Assembly (NCBI GenBank): GCA_014075255.1
Contig: CP046178.1
Location: 72,001-136,000 of the forward strand
DNA length: 64,000 bases
Source of the DNA: Gammaproteobacteria bacterium
Lineage (GTDB): Bacteria; Pseudomonadota; Gammaproteobacteria; UBA4575
Reading direction: 5' to 3'
Below, piece after piece: positions 8,709 through 17,155 of this stretch. Both the position numbers and the translations under genes were made by a program. The notes under the pieces are model-generated. The model ran no database searches, was not told the DNA's origin, and saw nothing but the letters and a program-made list of their open reading frames with translations. The stretch's first letter is position 1, and each line of letters opens with the position of its first letter.

Positions 8709-9791
8709 ATGAAAAAAGCATTGATAACTGGGGTTACTGGGCAAGATGGCTCCTATTTGGCTGAGTTTTTGTTGGATAAAGGATATGAAGTGCACGGCAT
8801 TAAGCGCCGAACCTCGCTGTTTAATACGGACCGTATTGATCACCTATATCAAGACCCGCACGAGAATAATCGTAAGTTTATTTTGCATCATGGGGATATG
8901 ACAGATTCGTCAAGTTTAATTAGGATTATGCAAGAGGTGCAACCTGATGAAATTTATAACCTTGCTGCACAAAGTCATGTTGCGGTTTCATTTGAGGAGC
9001 CGGAATATACGGCAGACTCGGATGCTTTGGGCGCGCTACGTTTACTAGAAGCGATTAGAATTCTTGGGTTAGAGAAGAAAACTAAGTTTTATCAGGCATC
9101 TACTTCAGAGCTTTATGGGAAGGTGCAGGAAATTCCTCAAAATGAAAACACACCATTTTATCCTCGTTCTCCCTATGCTGTAGCTAAACTTTATTCATAT
9201 TGGATTGTTGTGAATTATCGTGAGGCGTACGATATCTTTGCGTGTAATGGCATCTTATTTAATCATGAGTCACCTGTTCGCGGAGAAACATTTGTAACAA
9301 GAAAGATTACACGTGCACTTGCCCGTATTAAACTGGGCTTAGAAGATGCTTTGTTTTTAGGAAACATAGATGCAAAGCGAGATTGGGGGCATGCACGCGA
9401 TTATGTTGAAGCGCAGTGGTTGATGCTGCAACAAGATAAGCCTGAAGATTTTTGCATAGCTACCGGTGAGCAGCACAGTGTTAGAGAATTTGTAAGTATT
9501 GCAGCAGAAGAGCTTGCTATGAATATTGAGTGGTCGGGCAGTGGCTTGCAAGAAGTAGGTAAAGATGAGTCTGGTAAAGAAATAGTTAAAGTGGACCCAC
9601 GCTATTTTAGACCGACAGAAGTAGAAACATTATTAGGTGATCCGAGTAAAGCCAAACAAGAACTAGGTTGGGAGTGTAAGGTTAGTTTCAAACAGTTAGT
9701 TCGTGAAATGGTTCAAGAAGATTTGGCTCTTGCGCAACGCGATGCCATGATTAAAGAGAAAGGCTATAAGACCTTTGACTATAAAGAATAA
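8709..9791 (+). CDS. gmd: GDP-mannose 4,6-dehydratase
   Basis: A protein of 360 residues, a full-length short-chain dehydrogenase of the extended type. The nucleotide-binding [15 protein letters not shown] is at residues 8-22, the STSELYGK segment carries the active-site residues, and YAVAK carries the catalytic Tyr/Lys. [16 protein letters not shown] and [12 protein letters not shown] are typical of Gmd. It converts GDP-D-mannose to GDP-4-keto-6-deoxy-D-mannose. The product is the substrate of Fcl, encoded 16 bases downstream, so the two form a GDP-L-fucose operon. Confidence 0.97.
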   Translation: MKKALITGVTGQDGSYLAEFLLDKGYEVHGIKRRTSLFNTDRIDHLYQDPHENNRKFILHHGDMTDSSSLIRIMQEVQPDEIYNLAAQSHVAVSFEEPEYTADSDALGALRLLEAIRILGLEKKTKFYQASTSELYGKVQEIPQNENTPFYPRSPYAVAKLYSYWIVVNYREAYDIFACNGILFNHESPVRGETFVTRKITRALARIKLGLEDALFLGNIDAKRDWGHARDYVEAQWLMLQQDKPEDFCIATGEQHSVREFVSIAAEELAMNIEWSGSGLQEVGKDESGKEIVKVDPRYFRPTEVETLLGDPSKAKQELGWECKVSFKQLVREMVQEDLALAQRDAMIKEKGYKTFDYKE

Positions 9792-9807
9792 TTTTCGATT
9801 CGCCTAA

Positions 9808-10734
9808 ATGGATAAAGATGCAAAAATTTATGTCGCTGGGCATCGAGGCTTGGTCGGGTCAGCGATTGTCCGAAAGCTTAAATCACTAGGCTTTGAAAAC
9901 ATACTTACAGCTACAAGAAATGAACTTAATTTAGTAGATCAAAAACAAACGTATCAGTTTTGCCAAGATCATAAACCTGAGTACGCGTACATTGCTGCTG
10001 CAAAAGTAGGTGGAATTCATGCTAACGATCATTACGCAGCAGATTTTATTTATAATAATTTAATGATAGAAGGGAATTTGATACATGCTTTATATGAAGC
10101 AAATACTAAAAAAGCGTTATTTTTAGGAAGTACCTGTATTTATCCTAAATTAGCTAAACAACCTCTAAAAGAAGAGTATTTGCTAGGTGGGCCATTGGAA
10201 GAAACCAATGAGTGGTATGCAGTTGCAAAAATTGCAGGTATTAAGCTCTGCCAAGCATACCGTAAACAGCACAATGCGGATTTCATTTCGGCAATGCCTA
10301 CTAACTTATATGGTCAGGGTGATAATTTTGATCTTGAGACATCCCATGTATTGCCAGCCCTAATGCGAAAGATTCATGAGGCAAAAATTAATAGTGATGA
10401 AAAAGTTATAGTGTGGGGGACAGGGGTCCCTAGACGTGAGTTTTGTCATGTGGATGATTGTGCGGATGCATGTATTTTCTTGATGCGTGAATACTCCAGT
10501 GGTGAAATTGTAAATATTGGCGTTGGATTAGATTTGTCAATAACGGACTTGGCTCAATTAATCAAAGAAGTGGTTGGTTTTAATGGAGATATTGAGTACG
10601 ACACAAATAAGCCTGACGGAACACCAAGGAAGTTGGTAGATGTTTCTAAAATTAATGATTTGGGCTGGCAGGCAAAAATTCCACTAAGGGAAGGCCTGGA
10701 GCATACTTATCAATGGTTCTTAAATAATCAATAA
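9808..10734 (+). CDS. fcl: GDP-L-fucose synthase
   Basis: A protein of 308 residues (E. coli Fcl/WcaG 321). The NADP-binding AGHRGLVGSAIVRKL is at the N-terminus, then AAKVGGIHAN, GSTCIYPK and the catalytic YAVAK, followed by the NLYGQGDNFD substrate loop. It performs the 3,5-epimerisation and 4-reduction that turn the Gmd product into GDP-L-fucose. Directly downstream of gmd. The sugar nucleotide probably feeds a surface polysaccharide; candidate glycosyltransferase and flippase genes lie at the far end of this window. Confidence 0.96.
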   Translation: MDKDAKIYVAGHRGLVGSAIVRKLKSLGFENILTATRNELNLVDQKQTYQFCQDHKPEYAYIAAAKVGGIHANDHYAADFIYNNLMIEGNLIHALYEANTKKALFLGSTCIYPKLAKQPLKEEYLLGGPLEETNEWYAVAKIAGIKLCQAYRKQHNADFISAMPTNLYGQGDNFDLETSHVLPALMRKIHEAKINSDEKVIVWGTGVPRREFCHVDDCADACIFLMREYSSGEIVNIGVGLDLSITDLAQLIKEVVGFNGDIEYDTNKPDGTPRKLVDVSKINDLGWQAKIPLREGLEHTYQWFLNNQ

Positions 10735-10815
10735 GTATATCCATTACTTATTAGACTGTTCTAATAAATAAGCCTGTATAATTCCATTTTTGTTTGAATA
10801 ATCTGTTACAAATTT

Positions 10816-11301
10816 ATGACTGCACATTTTAAATGGTTTGGAAAACGTGAATCCGTTGAAGAGGTGGAAGAGGGTAAAACACTTGCACCTAAATTTGATG
10901 AACATGGTCTGGTTCCGGCGGTCACCACTGCGGCGGAGTCTGGTGAGTTGCTGATGCTTGGTTATATGAATGCTGAGGCATTAGAAAAGACAATTGAAAC
11001 TGGCGAGGCTCATTATTGGAGTCGTAGCCGTGAATGCTTATGGCATAAAGGTGCTAGCAGTGGTTTGGTGCAAAAGATAGTTGAGTTGCGCATTGATGAT
11101 GATCAAGACGCGGTCTGGCTGCGAGTAGATGTGGTGGGTGATGCGAGTTGCCACGTTGGTTATCGTTCGTGTTTTTACCGTGCGATACCTACCGGTGATA
11201 ATCCTGGCGAAACACCAATTAAAATGGAATTTAAAGAATACGAGAAAATGTTTGATCCTAAGGAAGTGTACGGAGATGCTCCAAATCCAACTAAGCTATA
11301 A
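10816..11301 (+). CDS. hisI: Phosphoribosyl-AMP cyclohydrolase-like protein with altered metal motif
   Basis: A protein of 161 residues matching HisI (histidine biosynthesis, opening of the purine ring of PR-AMP): [38 protein letters not shown], then the metal segment and [14 protein letters not shown]. In characterised HisI the motif is D-C-D-x-D, the Cys being a zinc ligand shared between subunits. Here it reads D-D-D-Q-D, so that Cys is Asp, while the two later Cys (CHVGYRSC) remain. The protein also has extra residues at both ends. No other his gene is nearby. Either a functional variant or a paralogue with another substrate. An MscS gene follows 15 bases on. Confidence 0.8.
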   Translation: MTAHFKWFGKRESVEEVEEGKTLAPKFDEHGLVPAVTTAAESGELLMLGYMNAEALEKTIETGEAHYWSRSRECLWHKGASSGLVQKIVELRIDDDQDAVWLRVDVVGDASCHVGYRSCFYRAIPTGDNPGETPIKMEFKEYEKMFDPKEVYGDAPNPTKL

Positions 11302-11316
11302 CTAGGATTATTTCTT

Positions 11317-12402
11317 ATGGAACAAATTCAGACGCTTTATGGTTCTTGGCTCGCAATCTTTGGGCCAAACCCGTATTTCAAAGCATTTGGAATTGTTCTA
11401 GCATTTGCGGCTTTTGCCTTAATCTTTAACCTTGTAGTTATTCGTTTTTTAAAACGTATAACTGCTAAGACATCGATCAAAGGTGACGACCATATTCTTG
11501 AACTTATACAAAAACCTATTTTTGTAAGTTTAGTGATATTCGGGTTTGTGCAAGCCATAAAAGTTTTGCAAATGCCTGAGAATGTTGTGTCTACAACGGA
11601 GGCTATTTTAAAGACGATCGTTATTCTTCTTTGGGCATCCTTTGCTATAAAGTTTTCAAGATTCTTATTACAAGCAATTAGTTCTAGAAAAAGCACTGAT
11701 AAAAATAAAAGTCAGTTAATACAGCATAGCACTCTGCCTTTATTTAGTAATCTCGCCCTAATGATTATTGTGGCGGCAACAATATATATGTTGTTTTTGG
11801 CTTGGGGGGTTGATGTAACGGCTTGGTTGGCTTCTGCGGGAATTATAGGTTTAGCGCTTAGTTTTGCTGCGAAAGACACCTTGGCGAATTTATTTGCAGG
11901 TGTGTTTATATTGGCGGATTCACCTTATAAATTAGGTGATTATATTGTCCTAGATACAGGTGAACGGGGCAAAGTAACGCATATTGGAATTCGTAGTACC
12001 AGGATGCTCACGCGTGATGATATTGAAATTACCGTTCCTAATTCGGTTATGGGTAATGCAAAAATTACCAATGAGGCGGGAGGACCAAATAGTAAAAGAC
12101 GTATCAGGGTAAAAGTGGGCGTTGCTTATGGGAGTGATATTGACCAAGTTCGTGATGTATTAGAACAGGTTGCCAAAGATAATGAGAAGATTTGCGGTTT
12201 GCCAGAGCCACGGGTGCGGTGTCGGAACTTTGGTGCTTCAAGTGTAGATTTCGAATTATTAGGTTGGATCGATCAACCTGTGTTGCGTGGGCAGGTATTA
12301 GATCAGTTATATACAGATGTGTATAAGAAGTTCATGGAACATAACATCGAGATTCCTTATAGTAAGCAAGATGTGTATATAAAGAGTATGCCGCAAGCTT
12401 AA
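11317..12402 (+). CDS. Small-conductance mechanosensitive channel (MscS family)
   Basis: A protein of 361 residues with several N-terminal membrane segments (about 20-45, 68-85, 97-115 and 140-165). The MscS pore helix follows (WLASAGIIGLALSFAAKDTLANLFAGVFI), then the beta domain with PYKLGDYIVL, GERGKVTHIGIRSTRM and ITVPNS, and a C-terminal alpha/beta cytoplasmic domain. These channels open under membrane tension to release solutes after hypo-osmotic shock. It has one or two more N-terminal helices than E. coli MscS (286 residues). Downstream of hisI and 18 bases upstream of the small zinc-binding protein, so possibly one transcript. Confidence 0.92.
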   Translation: MEQIQTLYGSWLAIFGPNPYFKAFGIVLAFAAFALIFNLVVIRFLKRITAKTSIKGDDHILELIQKPIFVSLVIFGFVQAIKVLQMPENVVSTTEAILKTIVILLWASFAIKFSRFLLQAISSRKSTDKNKSQLIQHSTLPLFSNLALMIIVAATIYMLFLAWGVDVTAWLASAGIIGLALSFAAKDTLANLFAGVFILADSPYKLGDYIVLDTGERGKVTHIGIRSTRMLTRDDIEITVPNSVMGNAKITNEAGGPNSKRRIRVKVGVAYGSDIDQVRDVLEQVAKDNEKICGLPEPRVRCRNFGASSVDFELLGWIDQPVLRGQVLDQLYTDVYKKFMEHNIEIPYSKQDVYIKSMPQA

Positions 12403-12420
12403 TAAAAACGAAAATATATA

Positions 12421-12597
12421 ATGATGAAAACAGCTGCTAGCGTTGCACAAGTAAATCCAAACGATAAGGAAGTTGCCTGTGATGGCGGCGGCGGTGTGTT
12501 GGGTCATCCCATGGTTTATTTGCCGTTTGGTAAAAATTCATCAGTAGAATGTTATTACTGTGGAAAACATTTTGAGAAAAGTCTGCCTAAAAAATAA
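12421..12597 (+). CDS. Small zinc-finger (zf-CHCC) domain protein
   Basis: A protein of 58 residues. The pattern VACDGGGGVLGHPMVYL followed by SVECYYCGKHF gives the ligand set Cys-x9-His...Cys-x2-Cys of the zf-CHCC family. The mitochondrial member is complex I subunit NDUFS6; bacterial members are stand-alone proteins of 60-80 residues, mostly uncharacterised. Two Met codons open the frame and either may be the start. No Shine-Dalgarno sequence is evident; 18 bases after the MscS gene. A zinc-binding role is well supported by the motif, and the cellular function is unknown. Confidence 0.85.
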   Translation: MMKTAASVAQVNPNDKEVACDGGGGVLGHPMVYLPFGKNSSVECYYCGKHFEKSLPKK

Positions 12598-12839
12598 ACA
12601 GGTAAATAGGTAAGTAAAATAAGACTAATAACTTATAGTTATTTGAATATTTATTCTTAACGTTAATCGCAACCTAATCTATACAAGCTATCTAAAATAA
12701 CCTATCTATATTAGATAGGAATTAAGTTTCTTTTTTATAGACTAATGTAAAAGCTTTTCGTCTGTAAGCTGATCATGTACATTTGCACCCCTTCGAAAGG
12801 ATTTCAAATTTTAATAAGCCTAAATTAAGTGAGGGAAAT
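12598..12839. promoter_or_regulatory. Intergenic region with inverted repeat upstream of the sulfur gene cluster
   Basis: About 240 AT-rich bases without a gene. They hold an 8-pair inverted repeat cctatcta-tat-tagatagg at 12701-12719, which is preceded by the related half site gctatctaaa. This could be an operator for the cluster or the 3' hairpin of the preceding transcript; no T-run directly follows. The cluster's first start codon is preceded by GAGGG at 12831. Confidence 0.45.
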
Positions 12840-13232
12840 ATGGCATCAGATAGGATAAGTGTGATGGTTACATCCGGTAGCCGCGAACAACTACAAATGG
12901 CAGCTATGGTAGCTTCAGTTGGAGCTGTTAGTGGCAATGACGTAACCGTATTTCTGTCTATGAATGCGTTAAAGTTTTTTGTGAAAGATTCATCTGATAA
13001 AGCACCTGCTGAAGGTGAAATGGGTGTTCTATTAGAAGAGAAAAATGCACCAGATTTTATGGAATTGTTTGGGCAAGCTGTGGAGTACGGAGATGCTAAA
13101 ATTTCCCCATGCTCAATGGCGGTCGATATACTCGAGCTAAAGCCAGATGATTTGCAAAGTTTTGTCTCAGAACCATTAGGTTTAACTGCCTTTTTGAGTG
13201 ACGCCTCTGAAGGCCAAGTTTGGCATTTTTAA
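12840..13232 (+). CDS. DsrE family sulfur-carrier/peroxiredoxin-like protein
   Basis: A protein of 130 residues when started at the ATG at 12840, which has GAGGG 4 bases upstream; an in-frame ATG at 12783 is less likely. The DsrE fold is recognisable: ISVMVTSGSREQLQMAAMVA at the start, NDVTVFLSMNAL in the middle and the conserved Cys91 in ISPCSMAVDIL. DsrE proteins bind or pass sulfane sulfur through this cysteine, often together with TusA. The next gene, 14 bases away, encodes a TusA-like protein, followed by an SQR-like flavoprotein and DUF1641. Role in sulfur trafficking is inferred from family and context. Confidence 0.85.
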   Translation: MASDRISVMVTSGSREQLQMAAMVASVGAVSGNDVTVFLSMNALKFFVKDSSDKAPAEGEMGVLLEEKNAPDFMELFGQAVEYGDAKISPCSMAVDILELKPDDLQSFVSEPLGLTAFLSDASEGQVWHF

Positions 13233-13246
13233 GTTAAGGAGAACAC

Positions 13247-13477
13247 ATGTCGGAAAGAAAATTAGTTGATGCAAAAAATACATTTTGTCCAGGCCCTTTA
13301 ATGGAGCTAATTGGGCAAATGAAAATGGCAGAGATTGGGGATGAATTAGAAATTTTGTCTACTGATCAAGGTTCAGCAGCGGATATCCCAGAATGGATTA
13401 ATAAAGTAGGTCATGAAATGGTGGAAAGTTTTGAAAACGATGGTGTTTGGCACATTGTTGTTAAGAAAACCAAATAG
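13247..13477 (+). CDS. TusA-like sulfurtransferase
   Basis: A protein of 76 residues, full length for the TusA family. The family CPxP motif is CPGPLMEL with Cys14 as persulfide-bearing residue; a DQGSAADIPEW segment and a C-terminal strand WHIVVKK follow. TusA-type proteins relay sulfur as a protein persulfide. The start has a strong AAGGAG Shine-Dalgarno. Pairing with DsrE and an SQR-like oxidoreductase points to inorganic sulfur or polysulfide metabolism rather than tRNA thiolation, by context. Confidence 0.9.
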   Translation: MSERKLVDAKNTFCPGPLMELIGQMKMAEIGDELEILSTDQGSAADIPEWINKVGHEMVESFENDGVWHIVVKKTK

Positions 13478-13565
13478 ATTCATTAAGACATTGGTCAAAA
13501 CATTTACCAAAACTTTTAAGAGAATAACGAATCAATACTTATAAATATAAGAAGAGGGGTTAAAC

Positions 13566-14693
13566 ATGAAAATACTCGTTGTAGGTGGCGGAATGGGCGG
13601 AACTATTCTGGCTAACAATCTAGCAAGAAGATTAACTGGTGAAATAAAAGCTGGTAAAGCAAGTATTACTATGTTGTCGGCATCCGATAAGCATATGTAT
13701 CAACCAGGTCTTCTCTATGTAGCGGTTGGTAAAATGTCACCCGATGAATTGTATCGAGATCAAGTAAGTCTACTTGAGTCGAGCATTACCTTTCGTGTTG
13801 ATCCGGTTACTAAATTTAATCTTAAAGAAAATAATGTTGTTACTGAAAGTGGTAAGCAATATGACTACGACATTATTGTTATTTCTACCGGTTCACGTGC
13901 ACATGCTGAAGGGACACCAGGCCTAAATGAAAATGCAGCTCAGTTTTATACTGAGGCAGATGCAGTGAAAATGTTTAAGACTTTGCAGAACTTTGAAGGT
14001 GGTAAGGTAGTGGTTGCAGTGGGTGTGCCTCACAAATGCCCAATGGCACCACTAGAAATTACATTTATGTTGGCAGATTACTTTCAAGAACGTGGTATCT
14101 GGGACAAGGTTCAATTGCACTACACTTACCCAATTGGTCGCGTGCATAGTTTAGAGCCTGTAGCCAAATGGGCGCAGCCAGAATTTGACCGTCTCGGTAT
14201 TACCTATGAAACCCTATTTAATATGAAAGAGGTTCAGCCAGGTAAAGTGCTTAGTGAAGAAGGAACTGAGGAAGAATATGACTTACTAGTTACGGTACCT
14301 GCGCATAAAGGTATGCAAGTAATTGAAGATAGTGACCTAGGTCCAGGTGGCTTTATCCCAACAAATCGCACACGTCTGAATATCGAAGGTTATGAAAATG
14401 CGTTTGTAATAGGTGACACTACTAACTTGCCAATTAGTAAAGCAGGCTCTACCGCGCACTATGAAGCTGAAGCCTTGGCCGAAAACATTGCCTCTACTAT
14501 TAAAATCGGAACTCCGGTTCGTGATTACGATGGCAAAGTGTTCTGCTTCATTGAGGCAGGTGAAGGTAGGGCAACGTATGCGATGTTCAACTATCAGAAC
14601 CCACCTGATCCAAAGGCGCCTACTAAAGGTATTCATTGGTTTAAGACGGCTTATAACAAAATGTACTGGGCCACTGCGCGCGGTTTACTATAG
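13566..14693 (+). CDS. Sulfide:quinone oxidoreductase-like FAD/NAD(P) flavoprotein
   Basis: A protein of 375 residues. N-terminal FAD-binding VVGGGMGGTILANNLA, then YQPGLLYVAVG, DIIVISTGS, a conserved Cys158 in VPHKCPMAPLE, and FAD-contacting AFVIGDTTNLPISKAG. A second Cys327 is in VFCFIEAGEG. Classical SQR uses three cysteines for sulfide oxidation; the one expected after the STG segment is missing here, so two remain. The C-terminus (FKTAYNKMYWATARGLL) resembles the amphipathic membrane-binding tail of SQR. Probable role: oxidation of sulfide or a protein-bound persulfide with electrons to quinone. SD GAGGGG 6 bases upstream; the DUF1641 gene follows after 12 bases. Confidence 0.82.
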   Translation: MKILVVGGGMGGTILANNLARRLTGEIKAGKASITMLSASDKHMYQPGLLYVAVGKMSPDELYRDQVSLLESSITFRVDPVTKFNLKENNVVTESGKQYDYDIIVISTGSRAHAEGTPGLNENAAQFYTEADAVKMFKTLQNFEGGKVVVAVGVPHKCPMAPLEITFMLADYFQERGIWDKVQLHYTYPIGRVHSLEPVAKWAQPEFDRLGITYETLFNMKEVQPGKVLSEEGTEEEYDLLVTVPAHKGMQVIEDSDLGPGGFIPTNRTRLNIEGYENAFVIGDTTNLPISKAGSTAHYEAEALAENIASTIKIGTPVRDYDGKVFCFIEAGEGRATYAMFNYQNPPDPKAPTKGIHWFKTAYNKMYWATARGLL

Positions 14694-14705
14694 GGGGACA
14701 TTGTC

Positions 14706-15239
14706 ATGAGCGAATTTCAATCAATGCAGACAGAAGCTGAGCGTATTTTTGAAAGTGCAGCGGATGCGCTTTCGGATGATATTGTCGGTAGACTTGGCAG
14801 CACCATGGGCGATGGGCTTATGTTGTTGGATCAAGTTAGTCGCAGTAATTTAGATAAGGCAATCCCTTTAATTGATCATCTTGTTGAAACTGGCGATTTA
14901 GAGCGTGCAGCTAATTTAGTGCGTGTGCTCGGTGCAGCAGGTGATGCAATGAGTGATGATATCGTCGGTAGACTTGGTGAAATGGCGAGTTCATTAATGA
15001 TTATTGCAGATCGTATTTCACGAAATGAAAATATTAATAAATTGCTAGATCTACTAGAGCGTGACTACATGATAGATATGTTGACTAGCATGTGTGAAGC
15101 GGCAGCATCGGCAAAAGCGAGTCACGATACGCCATCTGCTGGAGGAATCATGGGCTTGTTGAAGACTATGAAGGACCCGGAGGTGCAACAAGCGTTGCAG
15201 TTTATGTCTAAGTTCAGCGCTGGATTTAAAAACAGTTAG
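14706..15239 (+). CDS. DUF1641 family protein with internal duplication
   Basis: A protein of 177 residues of the DUF1641 type, a helical family often encoded next to SQR-like flavoproteins or formate dehydrogenases, function unknown. It contains two copies of one segment about 60 residues apart: ALSDDIVGRLG (21-31) and AMSDDIVGRLG (81-91), each followed by a hydrophobic stretch and an SR motif (DQVSRSN / DRISRNEN). Last gene of the sulfur cluster; a strong terminator follows. It may be an adaptor or membrane-docking partner of the flavoprotein, which is inference. Confidence 0.82.
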   Translation: MSEFQSMQTEAERIFESAADALSDDIVGRLGSTMGDGLMLLDQVSRSNLDKAIPLIDHLVETGDLERAANLVRVLGAAGDAMSDDIVGRLGEMASSLMIIADRISRNENINKLLDLLERDYMIDMLTSMCEAAASAKASHDTPSAGGIMGLLKTMKDPEVQQALQFMSKFSAGFKNS

Positions 15240-15260
15240 CACATTGCTTTTGAGTTACTA

Positions 15261-15301
15261 AAACCTCTGTTGAAGAAGAGTTCTTTGGCAGAGGTTTTTT
15301 T
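15261..15301 (+). terminator. Rho-independent terminator of the sulfur cluster
   Basis: The stem aaacctctg / cagaggttt (9 pairs) has an inner stem aagaa/ttctt, and is followed by a T-rich tail. It lies 21 bases after the DUF1641 stop. Confidence 0.85.
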
Positions 15302-15309
15302 ATATCTGT

Positions 15310-15436
15310 TATTTTTTGCTGATTTATCGGCCTTTGTCCAGCCGAGGTACGATAACTATTTCTTGGTGGTTTTGTCTGTCTTTGCCCTGTCGGGGTGCGA
15401 TGATTATTTTTTGAAGGATTTATCAGCCTTTGCCCA
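15310..15436 (-). repeat. Three-unit imperfect 48-bp tandem repeat covering the glnS 3' end
   Basis: Read on the minus strand, unit 1 (15389-15436) holds the last codons and the TAA of glnS. Unit 2 (15341-15388) matches it at 35 of 48 positions. Unit 3 (from 15340 downwards) matches well over its first 20-30 bases before drifting. In the glnS frame the units read [10 protein letters not shown]-stop, RAKTDKTTKK-stop and WTKADKSAKN, so the stop codons of the first two units align. The repeat period is a multiple of three. Confidence 0.8.
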
Positions 15437-17077
15437 ACTATCTCTTAACGTAGTAATTCTATTAAAGACCATCTTATCTTTAGAAGTATATTTACTGTCT
15501 AAACAAAAATATCCTTGTCGTTCAAATTGCACGCGATCTCCCAAATCAATAGTTGTAGCATGTGGTTCGATCTTTGAATTTGGATGTATGGAAAGTGATC
15601 GGTTGTTCAAAGTTGATGTAATGTCTTCTGCTGCTCCTGGATTTGGCACATTAAATAATCTGTCATAAAGGCGTGTCTCTATATCTATTGCATGTTTGGA
15701 AGAAACCCAATGAATGATTCCTTTCAGTTTCTTTTTATTTTTGCCTGCACTGTCAGGGTCATATTCGCAGCGTAGTTCTATAATTTTGCCGGCATCATTT
15801 TTAATTACTTGCATGCATTTAATATCGTAAGCATTTCGTAAGCGAACTTCTTTCCCTGGGCCTAGTCGGAAATACTTTTTTGGCGGTTGTTCCATGAAGT
15901 CATCACGTTCTATATAAATGGTTTTTGAGAATGGTATAGATCGTTTGCCTTGTTCTGGATCTTTAGGGTGATTGCTCGCTGAGAATTCTTCCTCTTTATC
16001 TTCTGGATAATTCTCAATGACAACTTTCAACGGGTCGATTACGCACATTAGTCTATTTGAACGGGGATCTAGGTCTTCTCTAATGCAGTTTTCTAGCACA
16101 CTCATTTCGATAAACGCATCTTTTTTTGTAATCCCGATGCGGTCACAAAATTCTCGAATTGATTCGGGCGTGATGCCGCGACGTCGCATGCCAGAAATTG
16201 TCGGCATACGTGGATCATCCCAGCCATCTACATGATTTTCACTTACCAGGAGATTTAGTTTTCGTTTGCTGCTAATAGTGTATTCGACAGATAGCCTGGC
16301 AAATTCAATCTGCTGTGGATGAGAAGGGGTGCTTAATTCATCTAGCACCCAATCATATAAGGGGCGATGATCTGCAAATTCTAGCGTGCACAATGAATGA
16401 GTGACTCCTTCGATGGAGTCTGAAATACAATGCGTGTAATCGTACATGGGATAAATACACCAATTATCTTGAGTTCTTGGGTGGGTGGCGTATTTAATGC
16501 GATATAAAACGGGATCACGCATATTGATATTGCCTGAAGCCATATCAATTTTTGCACGTAGCACATGCTCACCCTCTTTGTGTTTTCCTGCGCGCATATC
16601 AGCAAACATTGCTAAATTCTCATCTATACTTCTATTGCGATAAGGGCTTTCAATACCTGGCTCGGTTAAAGTGCCTCGTTGTTTGCGAATCTCTTCTGCG
16701 TCTAAGTTGCACACGTAAGCTTTATTTAATTTTATGAGTTCAACTGCATATTCGTATAAGTTTTCAAAATAGTCTGAGGCGTGTCTAAGTTCCGACCAAT
16801 TAAATCCTAGCCATTCCACATCCTTTTTGATTTCATCGATGTATTCCTGACTTTCTTTTTCAGGGTTGGTGTCATCAAACCGAAGATTGCATTGACCTTG
16901 GTAGTCGCGGGCTACGCCAAAATTTAGGCAAATAGACTTTGCATGGCCGATATGTAAATAGCCATTTGGTTCTGGAGGGAATCGGGTGACTACCTTGCCA
17001 TTATTCTTGTTATTAGCAATATCTTCATCAATGATATGGCGAATAAAGTTTGAAGGCTGTTCTGGTGTATAGCTCAT
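15404..17077 (-). CDS. glnS: Glutaminyl-tRNA synthetase
   Basis: A protein of 557 residues (E. coli 554), class I aminoacyl-tRNA synthetase. The HIGH motif lies in [13 protein letters not shown] (about 36-48), the KMSKS equivalent is [10 protein letters not shown], and [17 protein letters not shown] is typical of GlnRS. The C-terminal anticodon-binding beta barrels end in [13 protein letters not shown]. It charges tRNA-Gln with glutamine in the cytoplasm. The final ten codons lie in a unit that is repeated twice more downstream of the stop. Convergent with the sulfur cluster; the upstream neighbour is divergent. No clear Shine-Dalgarno. Confidence 0.97.
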   Translation of the reverse strand: MSYTPEQPSNFIRHIIDEDIANNKNNGKVVTRFPPEPNGYLHIGHAKSICLNFGVARDYQGQCNLRFDDTNPEKESQEYIDEIKKDVEWLGFNWSELRHASDYFENLYEYAVELIKLNKAYVCNLDAEEIRKQRGTLTEPGIESPYRNRSIDENLAMFADMRAGKHKEGEHVLRAKIDMASGNINMRDPVLYRIKYATHPRTQDNWCIYPMYDYTHCISDSIEGVTHSLCTLEFADHRPLYDWVLDELSTPSHPQQIEFARLSVEYTISSKRKLNLLVSENHVDGWDDPRMPTISGMRRRGITPESIREFCDRIGITKKDAFIEMSVLENCIREDLDPRSNRLMCVIDPLKVVIENYPEDKEEEFSASNHPKDPEQGKRSIPFSKTIYIERDDFMEQPPKKYFRLGPGKEVRLRNAYDIKCMQVIKNDAGKIIELRCEYDPDSAGKNKKKLKGIIHWVSSKHAIDIETRLYDRLFNVPNPGAAEDITSTLNNRSLSIHPNSKIEPHATTIDLGDRVQFERQGYFCLDSKYTSKDKMVFNRITTLRDSWAKADKSFKK

Positions 17078-17155
17078 GTATGCTAGTAATAGTGTAGTTA
17101 GGAATATTATATATTTATTAGCGTAATAAATTCAGAAAATAAAAAGGGAATAGAG

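Noticed and set aside
15270-15668. Open frame of 132 codons on the plus strand
   Set aside because: It overlaps the terminator, the 48-bp repeats and the 3' end of glnS on the other strand; its hydrophobic repeated peptide is a by-product of the tandem repeat.
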